DNA from: Prorocentrum cordatum
Taxonomy: Eukaryota > Sar > Dinophyceae > Prorocentrales > Prorocentraceae
Direction of reading: 5' to 3'
Assembly (NCBI GenBank): GCA_963575745.1
Contig: CAUYUJ010019107.1
Coordinates: forward strand, 15,001 to 77,500
Length of the DNA: 62,500 nucleotides
The translations under genes were made by a program, and so were the position numbers. Under the pieces are notes generated by a model, which saw only the letters and a program-made list of their open reading frames with translations, did no database searches and was not told the origin of the DNA. Below are positions 21,325 to 30,505 of this stretch, piece after piece. Positions within the stretch are counted from its first letter, which is position 1, and each line of letters opens with the position of its first letter.

Positions 21325-21950
21325 CCTCCATTGAACCCCGGCCCTACGGGCAGGCCCCCGGCTGCTGGCTGGCGGGCGGCCGCCTGGACGGCACGGGCAC
21401 GGCGGGCGGCCCCGCGGCCTGCGGCGCGGCTTGCGCGGCGAATTCCACGGGGAAGACTTGCGTGGACTGCAATGCCCACGCGCCAGCGCAACCCTTGTCG
21501 CTGCTCACTCCGAAGTCCTGCATTCCTGGGAACTGGTTTTTGGTACTCTCCACCCAGTGGCACAGCAGCATCTCCTGGACAGGCGCGCTCTTCTCGTCCC
21601 CCAGCAGGCCCCACTGGAAGCGGAGAACGCCGCCCTTGTCTTTCGAGGCGGCCTTCGCGAGGTCACCGAACCGCTCTTTCACATATAAGCTGAGAAACAA
21701 CATAATTTGAAACCATAGAGGGCGGAACACTGTATGGATATCACGCAAAAGCACAAAATCAACAACTGGCAGTCCCTGGCAGGCCCCAAAGACCTCCGAG
21801 AACTTGTGAACCCATGGGAACGAATACCTCGGAGGCCACCTGTATACCGACCCCGGCCTTCTCCAGGCCCACTCACGGAAAAGGATCTCTGCACGGGCCT
21901 CCCAGGGAAATCTCTGAGGGGGGCCCGCGCGTCGACCCTGCCCCAATTTT
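21325..21950 (-). pseudogene. Unit copy 3: longest open copy
   Basis: The best-preserved copy, open for 200 codons (21,344-21,946): KFSEVFGACQGLPVVDFVLL, then RFGDLAKAASKDKGGVLRFQ, EMLLCHWVESTKNQFPGMQD and GVSSDKGCAGAWALQSTQVF, ending in a Pro/Ala-rich tail. The TTGTTTCTCAG within it may be an intron acceptor, in which case the true exon is only the part below about 21,690. I do not recognise a domain. The recurrence of the same peptide in three copies shows that it was once coding. Confidence 0.5.
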
Positions 21951-22099
21951 TTTTTGTTAATATTATAAGATTCGCCCCCTTTCTCCCCCCTCCCTCCCTC
22001 CGTCTCCTTCTCCTCTTCCTTCTCACCCTCCTCCCTCCTTTTCCTTCCCGTTGCCTTTTCCGCCTTCTGCCCTTCTTCTCAGGAGTTCCCCTGCATCTA

Positions 22100-22610
22100 G
22101 ATGAGAGGGGGGGGAGGGGAGGAAAAGGGGAGGCTCCCGATGGGCAGGCTCCCGATGGGCAGGTTCCCGGCTGCCGGCTGGCCGGCGGCCGCCTGGAAGG
22201 CACGGGCACGGCGGGCGGCGCCGCGGCCTGTGGCACGGATTGCACGGCGAAGGACCCCAGAGAAGACTTGCGTGGATTGCAAAACCCACACGCAAGCGGA
22301 GCCCCTGTCGCTGCTCATTAGGAAGTCATGTGTTCCTCGGACCTGGTTCCTCCATATGTACGCTAAGAAACAACATAATTCGAAACCATAGTGGGAGGAG
22401 CACTGGATGAATATCACACATAAGAACAATATCGACAGAATGCAGCTCCAGGCACGCCCCAAAGACCTCCGAGAACTTGTGAACCCATGGGAACGAATAC
22501 CTCGGAGGCCACCTGTATACCGACACCAGCCTTCTCCAGGCCCGCTCACGGAACAGGACCTCTGCACGCGCCTTCCAGGAAATCTCTGAAGGGGGGTTCG
22601 TGCGTCGATC
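22100..22610 (-). pseudogene. Unit copy 4: internally deleted
   Basis: Same unit on the minus strand, lacking most of the KDKGG…FQW…MLL part (junction near 22,330-22,350), so the flanking FSEVFGAC block joins directly to the MSSD…GVLQ-type tail. Clearly a deletion derivative. Confidence 0.6.
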
Positions 22611-22819
22611 CGGCCTGCGTTACAGTTATCTCCGATTATATCGTATCCGTCCCCCCTCTTTCTCCTCCCTCCGCCGCTCCGTCTCCTCCTCCTCCTTCTC
22701 ACCCTCCTCCATTCCTTCCCTTCCCGTTGCATATTCCCCCTCCCGCCTTCCTTCTCAGGGGCCCCCCTGCATGTAGATGGGAGGGGGGAGAGGGGAGGAA
22801 AAGGGAAGGAGGGGGACGA

Positions 22820-23220
22820 GGAGTGACGCAGAAATTGGCGCTGCGCCACAAGCGCCATGGCGGGCGAGACATGGCGCTCGCGGTCCGGCGCCAAAAGCAC
22901 ACGCGGCACGATGCAGAAACGCTCGCGCCAAACGCGGGGGCACGGCACGTGACGCGCGGCACGGCAGGGCACGCGGGGCGCATCGCGCACGGCACGCCGC
23001 GCGCGGCACGCGCCATGGGCGCGGCCTACGCGATCGCTGCGCGCGCGGCGCCACGCGCGGCACAGCGCGCGCAGCGCACGCGCGTTCAGAGACACGCAGC
23101 ACGCGCGCACGGCGCGCCGCGCGCAAAAGTGAACGCCTCTGCGCGCATGCAGAACAAGCGAAGCACCCAAAGTGGCCGACGTTCGCGGATCGGGAAAGGG
23201 CACGATCCGTGATAAATTGA
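22820..23220. repeat. GGCACG / GCGCGC degenerate repeat
   Basis: About 300 bp dominated by GGCACGC, GCGCGCGGC and CACGCG words, with an unusually high density of CG dinucleotides. No gene supported. Confidence 0.7.
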
Positions 23221-23615
23221 AATAACCATGCCGACAAGATGTCGCGCTCCCGCGAGGCCTTCCTTGATAGTCGGACGTCGTGCGGCTGAAACCGCTGAAG
23301 GGATTTCGATTGTCCCTGGTGGATTGCGAAATTGCCGATAACGCGCAGTGCCCCCCCGGCGAACCCCCGGCAGGGGGCGCGCGACGCAGTTGACCGCCGC
23401 GGCGCGGGGATTGCGCGGCCTCCCGTTGGCGGGAAGCGCGGCGACGCATCCTCTGCTGGAGCACAAGCGCAGATGCGCCGACGCAGAGCGCTACTGGACG
23501 ACGCCAATCGGGAGAAAATTAAAAGGAAGAAGAAGTAAGGGCACGGGTCTTCCACAACGAAACCTGTTCGACGCGCGGCGACACTCGAACCCTGGATGCA
23601 AACGCGGAGGAATGC

Positions 23616-24150
23616 GTGTCCCACGCCCAAGGCAAGCACGGGCTTCCCGATGTTGCAAAGCTACTTGCAATTGGCTGCACAGCGCCCTCGCGGACGCCCT
23701 ATCCGCTTCGCGAGGATGAGTGTTGTAAAGGTGTAAAACAAATCATGGACCTGGGCCGAAAAGTGCGGGCAGGTCGTCCTGCTGGCTTTTCGGTGTCTCT
23801 CATATCAGCGCTAGTCAGGTTTGGCGTGCCGACGACGTTCGTGGATGTGGTGCGGGCGATCTACCGGGAGCGAAGTTCCTGCGTCCAGGATGCCAGTTCG
23901 ACCTCAGCACCGAGTGAGCAGGAATTCGGCATCAGCCAGGAGCGCCCGCTGTCGCCCTTCCTCTTTGCGGTCGTGATGACCGTGGTTCTGCGAGACGCGA
24001 GGGATCAAGCCAGACCACGGCTGGACCTCCTAGGTGGTACATGAGTTGGTCTATGCCGACGACACACTGCTCGTGTCTGGCGAGTCCGATACAGCGACGG
24101 CAGACATGCGCAGCATCGAAAATTACCCTGGCGACGTACTCAACCCCTGC
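23616..24150 (+). pseudogene. LINE reverse transcriptase, palm with YADD
   Basis: Frame one reads RKVRAGRPAGFSVSLISALV, RFGVPTTFVDVVRAIYRERS and FGISQERPLSPFLFAVVMTV, the last being motif B, usually SQG.PLSP; here the Gly is replaced (SQERPLSP). After a frameshift and a TAG near 24,031 the next frame reads VHELVYADDTLLVSGESDTA, the catalytic motif C with both aspartates intact, and TADMRSIENY. LINE polymerases copy their RNA at a nicked target using these aspartates. Motif order and spacing are normal; the substituted motif B and the frame breaks indicate decay. Confidence 0.8.
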
Positions 24151-24224
24151 GCAATGCGGGGCATGAGTAGCTTGGGAGACGTTGTACCAGAGGTGATGAC
24201 GTGACATTGGTGCATATACTTCTG

Positions 24225-25235
24225 CGAGCGGCATTCGTGAGGCTCGCAGCCCCACAGGAATTGCGAGGTCCCGCTCAGATCTGCGTGGTGCCTCACTCCG
24301 CTGGACCCTCCACCAGCCTTCGAAATAGCGACGGTTTCGCAGATCGCAGCCCCCCAAGGACGGCGAGGTCCCGTTCAGATCTGCGCGGTGCCTCATTCCG
24401 CTGGACCCGCCAGCAGTCCTTGAAAGTGGCGACGGTTTCGTAGATCGCAGCCCCACAGGGACGGCGAGGTCTCGCTCAGATCTGCGCGGTGCCTCACTCC
24501 GCTGGACCCACCAGCAGCCCTCGAAAGTGGTGGCGGTTTCGCAGATCGCTATGCTGACCCCCCAAGCAGACCTCGGAAGTGGCGACAGGCTCGCAAATCG
24601 CAGCCCCCCAGGGATGACGAGGTCTAATTTGGACCTGCGGCGGCTATCCATTATGTAGGTGCCCCCCCAGGCAGCCCTCGAAAGTGGCCACGGTTTCGCA
24701 AATCGCAGCCCCCCCCCCAGGGATGGCGAGGTCTACTTTGAATGTGCGGCGGCTATCCACTATGCTGGCCCCCCAAGCAGCCCTCGAAAGCGTAGACAGT
24801 TTTGCAAGTCGCAGCCCCCCCTAGGAATGGCGAGGTCCAATTTGGATCTGCGGCGGCTACCCACTATGCGGCCCTCCCGCAGCCTTCGAAAGTGGCGACG
24901 GCTTCGCAAATCGCAGCCTCCAAAGATTGCTAGGTCTAATTTGGATCTGCGGCGGCTACCACCCACTATGCTGGCCCCCCAAACAGCCCTCGAAAGTGGC
25001 GACGGTTTCGCAAATCGCAGCCCCCCAAGGATGGCGATGTCAAATTTGGATCTGCGGCGGCTACCCACTATGCTGGCCCCCCAAGCAGCCCTCGAAAGTG
25101 GCCACGGTTTCGCAGATCGCAGCCCCCCAAGGATGGCGAGGTCTCATTTGGCTCTGCGGCGGCTACCCACTATGCTGGCCCCCCAAGAAGCCTTCGAAAG
25201 TGACGACAATTTCGCAGATCGCAGCCCCCCAGGCA
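24225..25235 (+). repeat. 101-106-bp satellite inside the LINE, two subfamilies
   Basis: Ten tandem units located by the word TCGCAGCCCC at about 24,245, 24,345, 24,446, 24,546, 24,598 (short), 24,704, 24,810, 24,912, 25,016, 25,118 and 25,220. Units up to about 24,545 carry CAGATCTGCGCGGTGCCTCA (subfamily A); later ones carry TTGGATCTGCGGCGGCTACC (subfamily B). The shared half is CCCTCGAAAGTGGCGACGGT. The long frames across the array are by-products of a unit length near a multiple of three. Confidence 0.9.
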
Positions 25236-25379
25236 AGATGCACACACAAGAGGTACGCACAAGGCAAGAGGATACAAGAGGGAGGCGGGAGGAAGGAAGG
25301 AAGGAAGGAAGGAAGGACGCGCGAGCAGTGCTCTTTTCAAAACGAATGTCCAAACGAGGAGGGCGGGGAACAACGATCG

Positions 25380-26067
25380 CAATACGGGCTGCAGTTCAAT
25401 TGGAACAAGCTGGAAATTCTAGCCATTGGATGCGATGCGCGTATTCCGAGGCGGTGCCGCAGAAAGAGAGCGTGCAATATCTAAGCAACCTGATTTCGAG
25501 CGACGGGCAAATTTGCCCTGAGCTCTCCCGCTGGCTCGGCGCCACGCGGGCAGAGTTCGACAAGACGAAGCGAGCATGGGGCCATTCCACGCTGACGCAG
25601 TCAAGGAAGCTTGAGATCTTCAACGCTTGCATTGTCAGTACACTTCTGCACTGTCTGCATACTGCCTTCCTGAACCAAGCGGGACAAAGAAGCTCGACGC
25701 ATTCCACGTCCACGTGAGATGTCTCAGGCAGATGCTTCACACACCTCATTCATACATTAGCCGCGTGCGCTGCCCCACTGAGCAATACTCCGATGAATCG
25801 CCAGCTGCTGCTGGTAGGGCAGATTGCCCGGAAGCAGGCTGTTGATCCGATCCGATGTATTGTCCTCCTCCCTTTTACGTGGAAGCTAGCAGCACAGATC
25901 GTCAATCGAAAAAGGGGACGCCACAGAGCAATTTGGAGTGAACCAATATTTGCCGACGCTGTCCGGGCCGCGGGGGGTGAGGAGGCCCTGCCGCAACTAT
26001 GGCAAGATAGCGTAATGTCTGCCGCAGCCTGGCGCGCAGCCGTGAAGCGGTATTGCGACGCCCTTTG
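25380..26067 (+). pseudogene. LINE ORF2 C-terminal part
   Basis: Frames read in order NWNKLEILAIGCDARI, YLSNLISSDGQICPELSRWL, RAWGHSTLTQSRKLEIFNAC, HVHVRCLRQMLHTPHSYISR, then ERQLLLVGQIARKQAVDPIR and ALPQLWQDSVMSAAAWRAAV. Such a thumb followed by a Leu/Arg-rich region with a (L)L.R.LL..G..AR motif typifies the C-terminus of LINE ORF2 proteins. Several frameshifts. It is contiguous in sense with the YADD part once the satellite is removed. Confidence 0.7.
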
Positions 26068-26109
26068 AAGCCACGGCATTTGTGCACATGTGCTTTGTAC
26101 TCAACTTTG

Positions 26110-26235
26110 ACTTTCTCTCTCTCTCTCTCTCTCTCATCTCCTCTCATCCGCCCTCTCCTCCTCCTCCTCCTCCTCCTCCTCCTCCTCCTCCTCCTCCTCC
26201 TCCCCCTCCTCCCCCTCCTCCCCCTCCTCCACATT
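26110..26235. repeat. (CT)n and (CTC)n microsatellites
   Basis: Pure CT run at 26,118-26,142, then CTC repeats to 26,230 just downstream of the LINE. Possibly seeded at the 3' end of the insertion. Confidence 0.9.
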
Positions 26236-26239
26236 CTTC

Positions 26240-26910
26240 TGTGGGGTGCGGTGCAGATGGAAAAATTCAATGCGGCTGCCCAGGATGGCAGACGGGCTCC
26301 GCCTATGGTTCTCTAATGGCGAGGCGCTTCGGACGCCAGGAGCAGAAGGGTTTACACCACCACCGAGCCTCAACGAGCCTCAACGAGCCTCGATTGGGCC
26401 CACGGTGAGCGCCTGTGGATGCCTGCTGCTGTGCACGTTCCTTCCCCAGATCTCCGATCCTGATTTTTGCTCAGTACTGGAGGCCTCCCAGGTGGGGTCC
26501 GAGTAGATGGTGTCGGGAGGATCGCAACGCATCGACGATACATCGCTGATGCATCGGCGACGTCGGCCTGGAGAAAACCGGACCCCACTTCGAGCCGCAT
26601 CGCCCGTCCTCGGCGATGCGGCGCCATCCTCCGACCCAACCGCGCTCGGACCCCATTAGGGGAGGCGTGTACATCGGCTTCCCCTAGAAGCCCCAACCCC
26701 GTCCCCAAGTCCGGCTGTTTGTTCGCCTCGGAAGGTGCTTGTCATGCCCCCATGGGGCCCGGAGCGGCCTCCTCCAGGCGCCAAGCGGGGACGAAAGGAT
26801 TCTGTCTTGGTGTTTTGCCAAGACCCTGGACACTGGCATGAAGGGAGCGAGTCCTGCGAGAAACGGGTCCTGGGAGCCTTCCAGCGAGACCCGCAGTTCG
26901 TCCTGGGCCG
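26240..26910. other. No gene supported
   Basis: Mixed GC-rich DNA with short in-phase repeats of CATCG(A/G)(C/T)G near 26,525-26,560. Both strands are open over 60-120 codons without protein-like composition. Confidence 0.4.
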
Positions 26911-26913
26911 CTT

Positions 26914-27082
26914 GCAAGAGTGACCCTGGGTAAGAGTGACCTTTGGTGCGCGGCTTTTGGGGTCCCGGGGGGGGGGGGGGCCAACACGAGCGCGCAAGAC
27001 GCTACTGCCGCATCGCGCTCGGCAATCGGGGGGCCCCATTGGGCCCGCACCAAAGGTCACTCCAGCGAAAGGTCACTCTTAC
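26914..27082. mobile_element. Foldback/MITE copy 1 (AAGAGTGACC termini)
   Basis: Left end GCAAGAGTGACC…AAGAGTGACCTTTGGTGC and right end GCACCAAAGGTCACT…GGTCACTCTTAC are inverted repeats, each itself a doubled GAGTGACC motif. The interior is G/C-rich with a poly-G run. A sister copy lies at 27,284-27,448. Confidence 0.75.
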
Positions 27083-27283
27083 GTCTACACGTCGTTCGTT
27101 TATACTTGTGCTCATTCCTAATTGCGCTCGTTTCTGATCGTTCCTGGCCCCCTGGCGGCCAGGAGAAGGGGCCCAGGGCAGAAGAATCGGCAACGAGGAT
27201 CCTGGCCCCCCAAACAAAAGCAACGCACTTCCGAGTAGTCAGAAATGAACAATGTGCACGTCGAGTCGAGAGTTCGGCTCTGC

Positions 27284-27448
27284 GCAAGAGTGACCCTGGG
27301 CAAGAGTGACCTTTGGTGCGCGACACTTGGGGGGCCGCGGGGGGGCCAAACCTGGGCGCGCAGGCAGCTGCTGCTGCTTCGTTCTCGGCCATCTGGGGAC
27401 CCACCTCTGCCCGCACCAAAGGTCACTGCGGCGCAGGGTCACTCTTAC
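27284..27448. mobile_element. Foldback/MITE copy 2 (AAGAGTGACC termini)
   Basis: Same termini and size (about 165 bp) as copy 1. The interiors agree near the ends but differ in the middle, as expected for two independent insertions of one family. Its right end abuts the next element. Confidence 0.75.
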
Positions 27449-28070
27449 CCAGAGATCCGACGTCGTGATTTTTTCCATACGGGGTCCCCAGAAGTCTCGA
27501 CCCATTCCCCAGGACCTGCCAGGACCGGTTTTTCACCCTTAGTCGTTTCTTCACGGTCTCACGGTCCCGGGGCCCGGCGGGGGCCCCTCGAGGCCGAAAC
27601 TTGCCAAAAACCTCCGTCTTGCTTTTTTCAATACGTTGGATCTCTGGGTACCTCTCGTCGACCACTGCCCGCAAGGGGCCCCGGGCAGGGCCCCGATGGG
27701 CCCGCGAGGGCAGCGGAGGCGCCCCCGGGCGCACCGCCCCTCCCTCTCGGGACCGCCCGCCCGCCCCCCCCCCCCCGGCCGGTGGCGGAGACGACGCGGG
27801 CGGGGGGGGGAGGGGGGCACGCCGCCGACCCCGGGAGGGCCGCGCGCTCTCCCGCTGCCTCGAGCTCGGCACGGGAGAGCCCGGAGATCCAACGCATTGA
27901 AAAACTCAAGGCGGCGGTTTTGTTGCATGTTTTCGGCCTCGAGAGGCCCTCGCCGGGCCCCGGGGGACCGCGAAGAAACGACTCGGGGTGAAAAGCGGGT
28001 CCTGGGGAATGCATGGGTCGAGATTTCGGGGGACCCCGCCTTGAAAAAATCACGACGTCGGATCTCTGGG
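27448..28070. mobile_element. Foldback element with ~200-bp inverted termini
   Basis: The left terminus 27,448-27,655 (CCCAGAGATCCGACGTCGTG…) and right terminus 27,873-28,070 (…CACGACGTCGGATCTCTGGG) are inverted copies of each other over about 200 bp with scattered substitutions and small indels. Shared landmarks include GTCGTTTCTTC and CTCGAGGCCGAAA. The centre is a C/G-rich 215-bp segment. No protein is encoded. Long-TIR, non-coding structure indicates a foldback transposon. Confidence 0.8.
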
Positions 28071-28075
28071 AAGGA

Positions 28076-28247
28076 CTACCTATACCAGACCACCCCAACC
28101 CAACCCGAAGACCAGATTTTTTCGGGTTGGGGGGCGGCATGGGTTCCATGCGTGTTTTGTCGATGTTTCCCGACCCCCCCCCCTTCCCCACTGAAATGGA
28201 GGGCAGATTGAGGCCTGCGGGTTGGGTTGGGGTGGTTTGGTAGGTGG
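28076..28247. mobile_element. Foldback/MITE with CCACCCCAACCCAACCCG termini
   Basis: Left end CCTATACCAGACCACCCCAA… and right end …TTGGGGTGGTTTGGTAGG are inverted repeats of about 28 bp (one substitution, one 2-bp indel). Total about 170 bp. It begins 5 bp after the previous foldback element ends. Confidence 0.7.
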
Positions 28248-28639
28248 TGAGAAAAGGACTGGGCGCGGCTGGGACCCGTCGAGCAATACCCGCTCTCGAA
28301 TCCAAGAAATCCGCGAGGAGCGCCAAAACTTTGCGTTTATGTGGTTTTTCCTTCTTCGGTAAGAAAAGCTCTTCAGCGCCCCTTTGGGAGCCCCCCCCTC
28401 TCGGGCCGCCCCCCATAACCAGCCGCCCCGGGGCCCAGACTCACAGGGGATGCGCAGAGACCTACTAGTACGATATGTCCTTCCTGGAGGCGCGCGTCCG
28501 ACCCGAAGATGTAGTATACCCATCTTGTACTATATCGTTTCCCGAGCGGTGTGGCCAGGAAACGCCCGCCACGACGCAAATACTACACGGCTTCTCGGTG
28601 CGCGCGTCGCCCTCGGGGGGCGACGCACACATACAGCCG

Positions 28640-28790
28640 GACTTGATTGGAGAGGACATGCGAGAGGACACAAGACCCTTCCGATGGCCACATCGCCATA
28701 AGAATGAAAGAAGACGCGCGCGTCGCGAGGATTAGGACACAGCGGCATCCTTGAGATGACAGGGCCGACCTACTAATCAGAGCCGACTCT
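28640..28790 (+). repeat. Dispersed repeat, copy 1 of 2
   Basis: About 150 bp (GACACAAGACCCTTCCGA…CACATCGCCATA…) match 61,635-61,790 with moderate divergence and small indels. Same orientation. Function unknown. Confidence 0.75.
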
Positions 28791-28802
28791 ATATGGAGGC
28801 TG

Positions 28803-29357
28803 GTGCGCAAGATTGGGCGTGACGGCGCACGATTCAAACCGTATTTCGGACTGAACAATAACGGAGCCAGACGATACCGGATGTCAGCGACAGATGTACC
28901 AGGGGCGATGCCAGCTGCAATTTCCCAGGCGTTGCAACGCAAGCTGGTCGTTACCCTCCTCATGCTGGGGCAGGACGAAGCCGGGCAAATACTGCGCGAA
29001 AGGCGTAAGCCGCAGCTACGTGAACACGCTGGAACAACCCAAACCATAAGCGGCGCAGCCCAACACCACGTGTGCGACGAGGGCATCGGGGTCTTGCGCA
29101 TCCTTGCGCAGAGGGGGTTCGCAGTCCGCCAACGAGGCACGCCATGGGGAAGCGAGGGCGCTTGCGCAACAACGTCAGCGCGGACAACCCCATTTTCCTG
29201 CTCTGGTGTTCGAAAGTCCTTGCGCCAGAGGTCCTGCGCTTCGGGCGGGGGCGCGCTCGGGCGGGCACCAGCCGGGCCGTGGATACATGATCATGGCGCT
29301 GCAGCTCGGTACAGATTGCCGTCTAAAATTCGGAGCGAATGGGGGTGCGACGGTTGA
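28803..29357 (+). pseudogene. Coding-like frame, unknown
   Basis: 184 codons. The first half reads RKIGRDGARFKPYFGLNNNG, ARRYRMSATDVPGAMPAAIS and QRKLVVTLLMLGQDEAGQIL, which looks like genuine protein. The second half becomes Arg/Ser/Gly-rich and is probably out of frame. No start or splice context stands out. No family recognised. Confidence 0.35.
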
Positions 29358-29601
29358 CCGCACGCCCACCTGCCTTCAAAAGGCTAGTCCGCTGCAAGGC
29401 CGTTGCAGGGGATGAAGGTTAAACTGGACGGACCCCTGCCTTCAAAATTGCCATCCCGCTGCAGGGTTGCTGCAGGGGGCACAAAGGCGGCCATGTGGGG
29501 GCACGTCCATCACTTCATCCGAGGGACGCTCCTACTGAAAAAACGCCAAATTAATTCTGCAAGCGCCGACTTCTCTCTGACCAACGCACCCCAGCAATGG
29601 T

Positions 29602-29800
29602 TCTATCATCATCATCAGCATCAGCATCATCATCATCATCATCATCATCACCATCACCGCCACCATCACCATCATCACCACCACCATCATCATAGTCACA
29701 CGCATCGCCGTCATCATCAACATCATCAGGTTCATCCTCCTGCTCCTGCTCCTGCTCCACCTCCTCCAGATCATCTTCATCATCAGCATCACCATCATTC
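29602..29800 (+). repeat. (CAT/CAC)n microsatellite
   Basis: About 200 bp of CAT/CAC triplets with CAG and TCC interruptions. Gives poly-His on one strand and poly-Met/Asp on the other. Followed by the dispersed repeat at 29,880. Confidence 0.95.
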
Positions 29801-29879
29801 GTCATTTGGCAGGGGAAAGCGATCCCTCGCAAAAATGGGACATGATAGTATCCTCACGGGTCTGGATATCATGTAACGG

Positions 29880-30105
29880 CTTGGAGGCTTTGCCCGTTAA
29901 GCTGCAATGTGTATTGTATGTGCAAGAGAAGGGGAGACGACGATGCGGCGACGACGCGGCACGCGCACCCCTTTTCCTTTGCTGCCGCAGGCCCGCGGCG
30001 CCTACTCGAACAAAAACGCAGCTGCGGCCCGAGAAATACAACATCGGCAGCGGCAGCGACCCGCTGGCGGCGGCACAGAGACGGCGGAGGAAAAGTTCGA
30101 ACAAC
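29880..30105 (+). repeat. Dispersed repeat family, copy 1
   Basis: Matches 54,575-54,795 along its length (GCAAGAGAA.GG…CGGC…GCGGCACGCGC…GCAGGCCCGCGG). Both copies read in one frame as CARE…TT(M/I)RRR.GTR…LPQARGA.SN, which suggests that the repeat was once coding. Both sit next to CAT-type microsatellites. Confidence 0.7.
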
Positions 30106-30505
30106 TCACCCCCGCGGCAGGATACGCAGGCCTAGGTTGAGCTCACTTCGGAGCTCCTCGGATTCGTGCAACCCCAAGGCACTTTGGCCCCCCTGGCGCC
30201 AGGATTCCGAAAAGGCAAAAACAAATTTTACACCACGCAAGGCGGGGTTACAGCTACAACCAGAGGAGCTCATGAATAGGGCCGAAGTAGACTGACGTAT
30301 CCCACACGCAGAGAAAACCTAATCACGCGTAGGCGCGAAAATCCACTATCAGAAACTGCGTCATAATCTCTGACAGCAATTAAGTGCTCAACACCAGTGG
30401 GATCGGCACCGTCTCCTCCTCTGCGTTCACCAACATCCTTTCCGCTTCCCTTTGGGGTTGAAATGTCGTTGTCCTTGCAATGTCAGATCTCCCGCGCCCC
30501 CTCAT

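Larger units (their letters stand above)
20060..22610. repeat. 2.5-kb imperfect inverted duplication of a gene-like unit
   Basis: A composite unit (a ~370-bp exon-like block, a ~250-bp block with GGGTTCACAAGTTCTCGGAG, and a ~170-bp purine/pyrimidine spacer) occurs on the plus strand at 20,060-20,640 (partial) and 20,640-21,255, and on the minus strand at 21,945-21,325 and 22,610-22,100. The centre is a perfect palindrome at 21,256-21,324. Arms differ by many substitutions and by an internal deletion in the outer right copy (near 22,330), so they diverged independently. Confidence 0.8.
23600..26070 (+). mobile_element. LINE-type retrotransposon, reverse transcriptase to C-terminus, split by satellite
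   Basis: A non-LTR reverse transcriptase runs 5' to 3': fingers/palm at 23,616-24,150, catalytic YADD at 24,052-24,063, then a 1-kb satellite (24,225-25,235), then thumb and C-terminal domain at 25,380-26,067. The parts are in the order expected for one ORF2, on one strand, and the satellite accounts for the gap. Frameshifts and stops occur in both halves, so the copy is dead. No 3' poly-A or target duplication is obvious; a (CT)n tract starts at 26,110. Confidence 0.75.

Noticed and set aside
20060-22610. Fold-back sequencing artefact as the cause of the inverted duplication
   Set aside because: The two arms differ by many substitutions and a deletion, whereas reading both strands of one molecule would give near-identical arms.
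24225-25235. CRISPR array
   Set aside because: Units are contiguous with no unique spacers and lie in a LINE; the same reasoning excludes 36,509-37,125 and 57,975-59,240.
29602-29876. Poly-His protein
   Set aside because: It is the CAT microsatellite read in one frame; the opposite strand is equally open.
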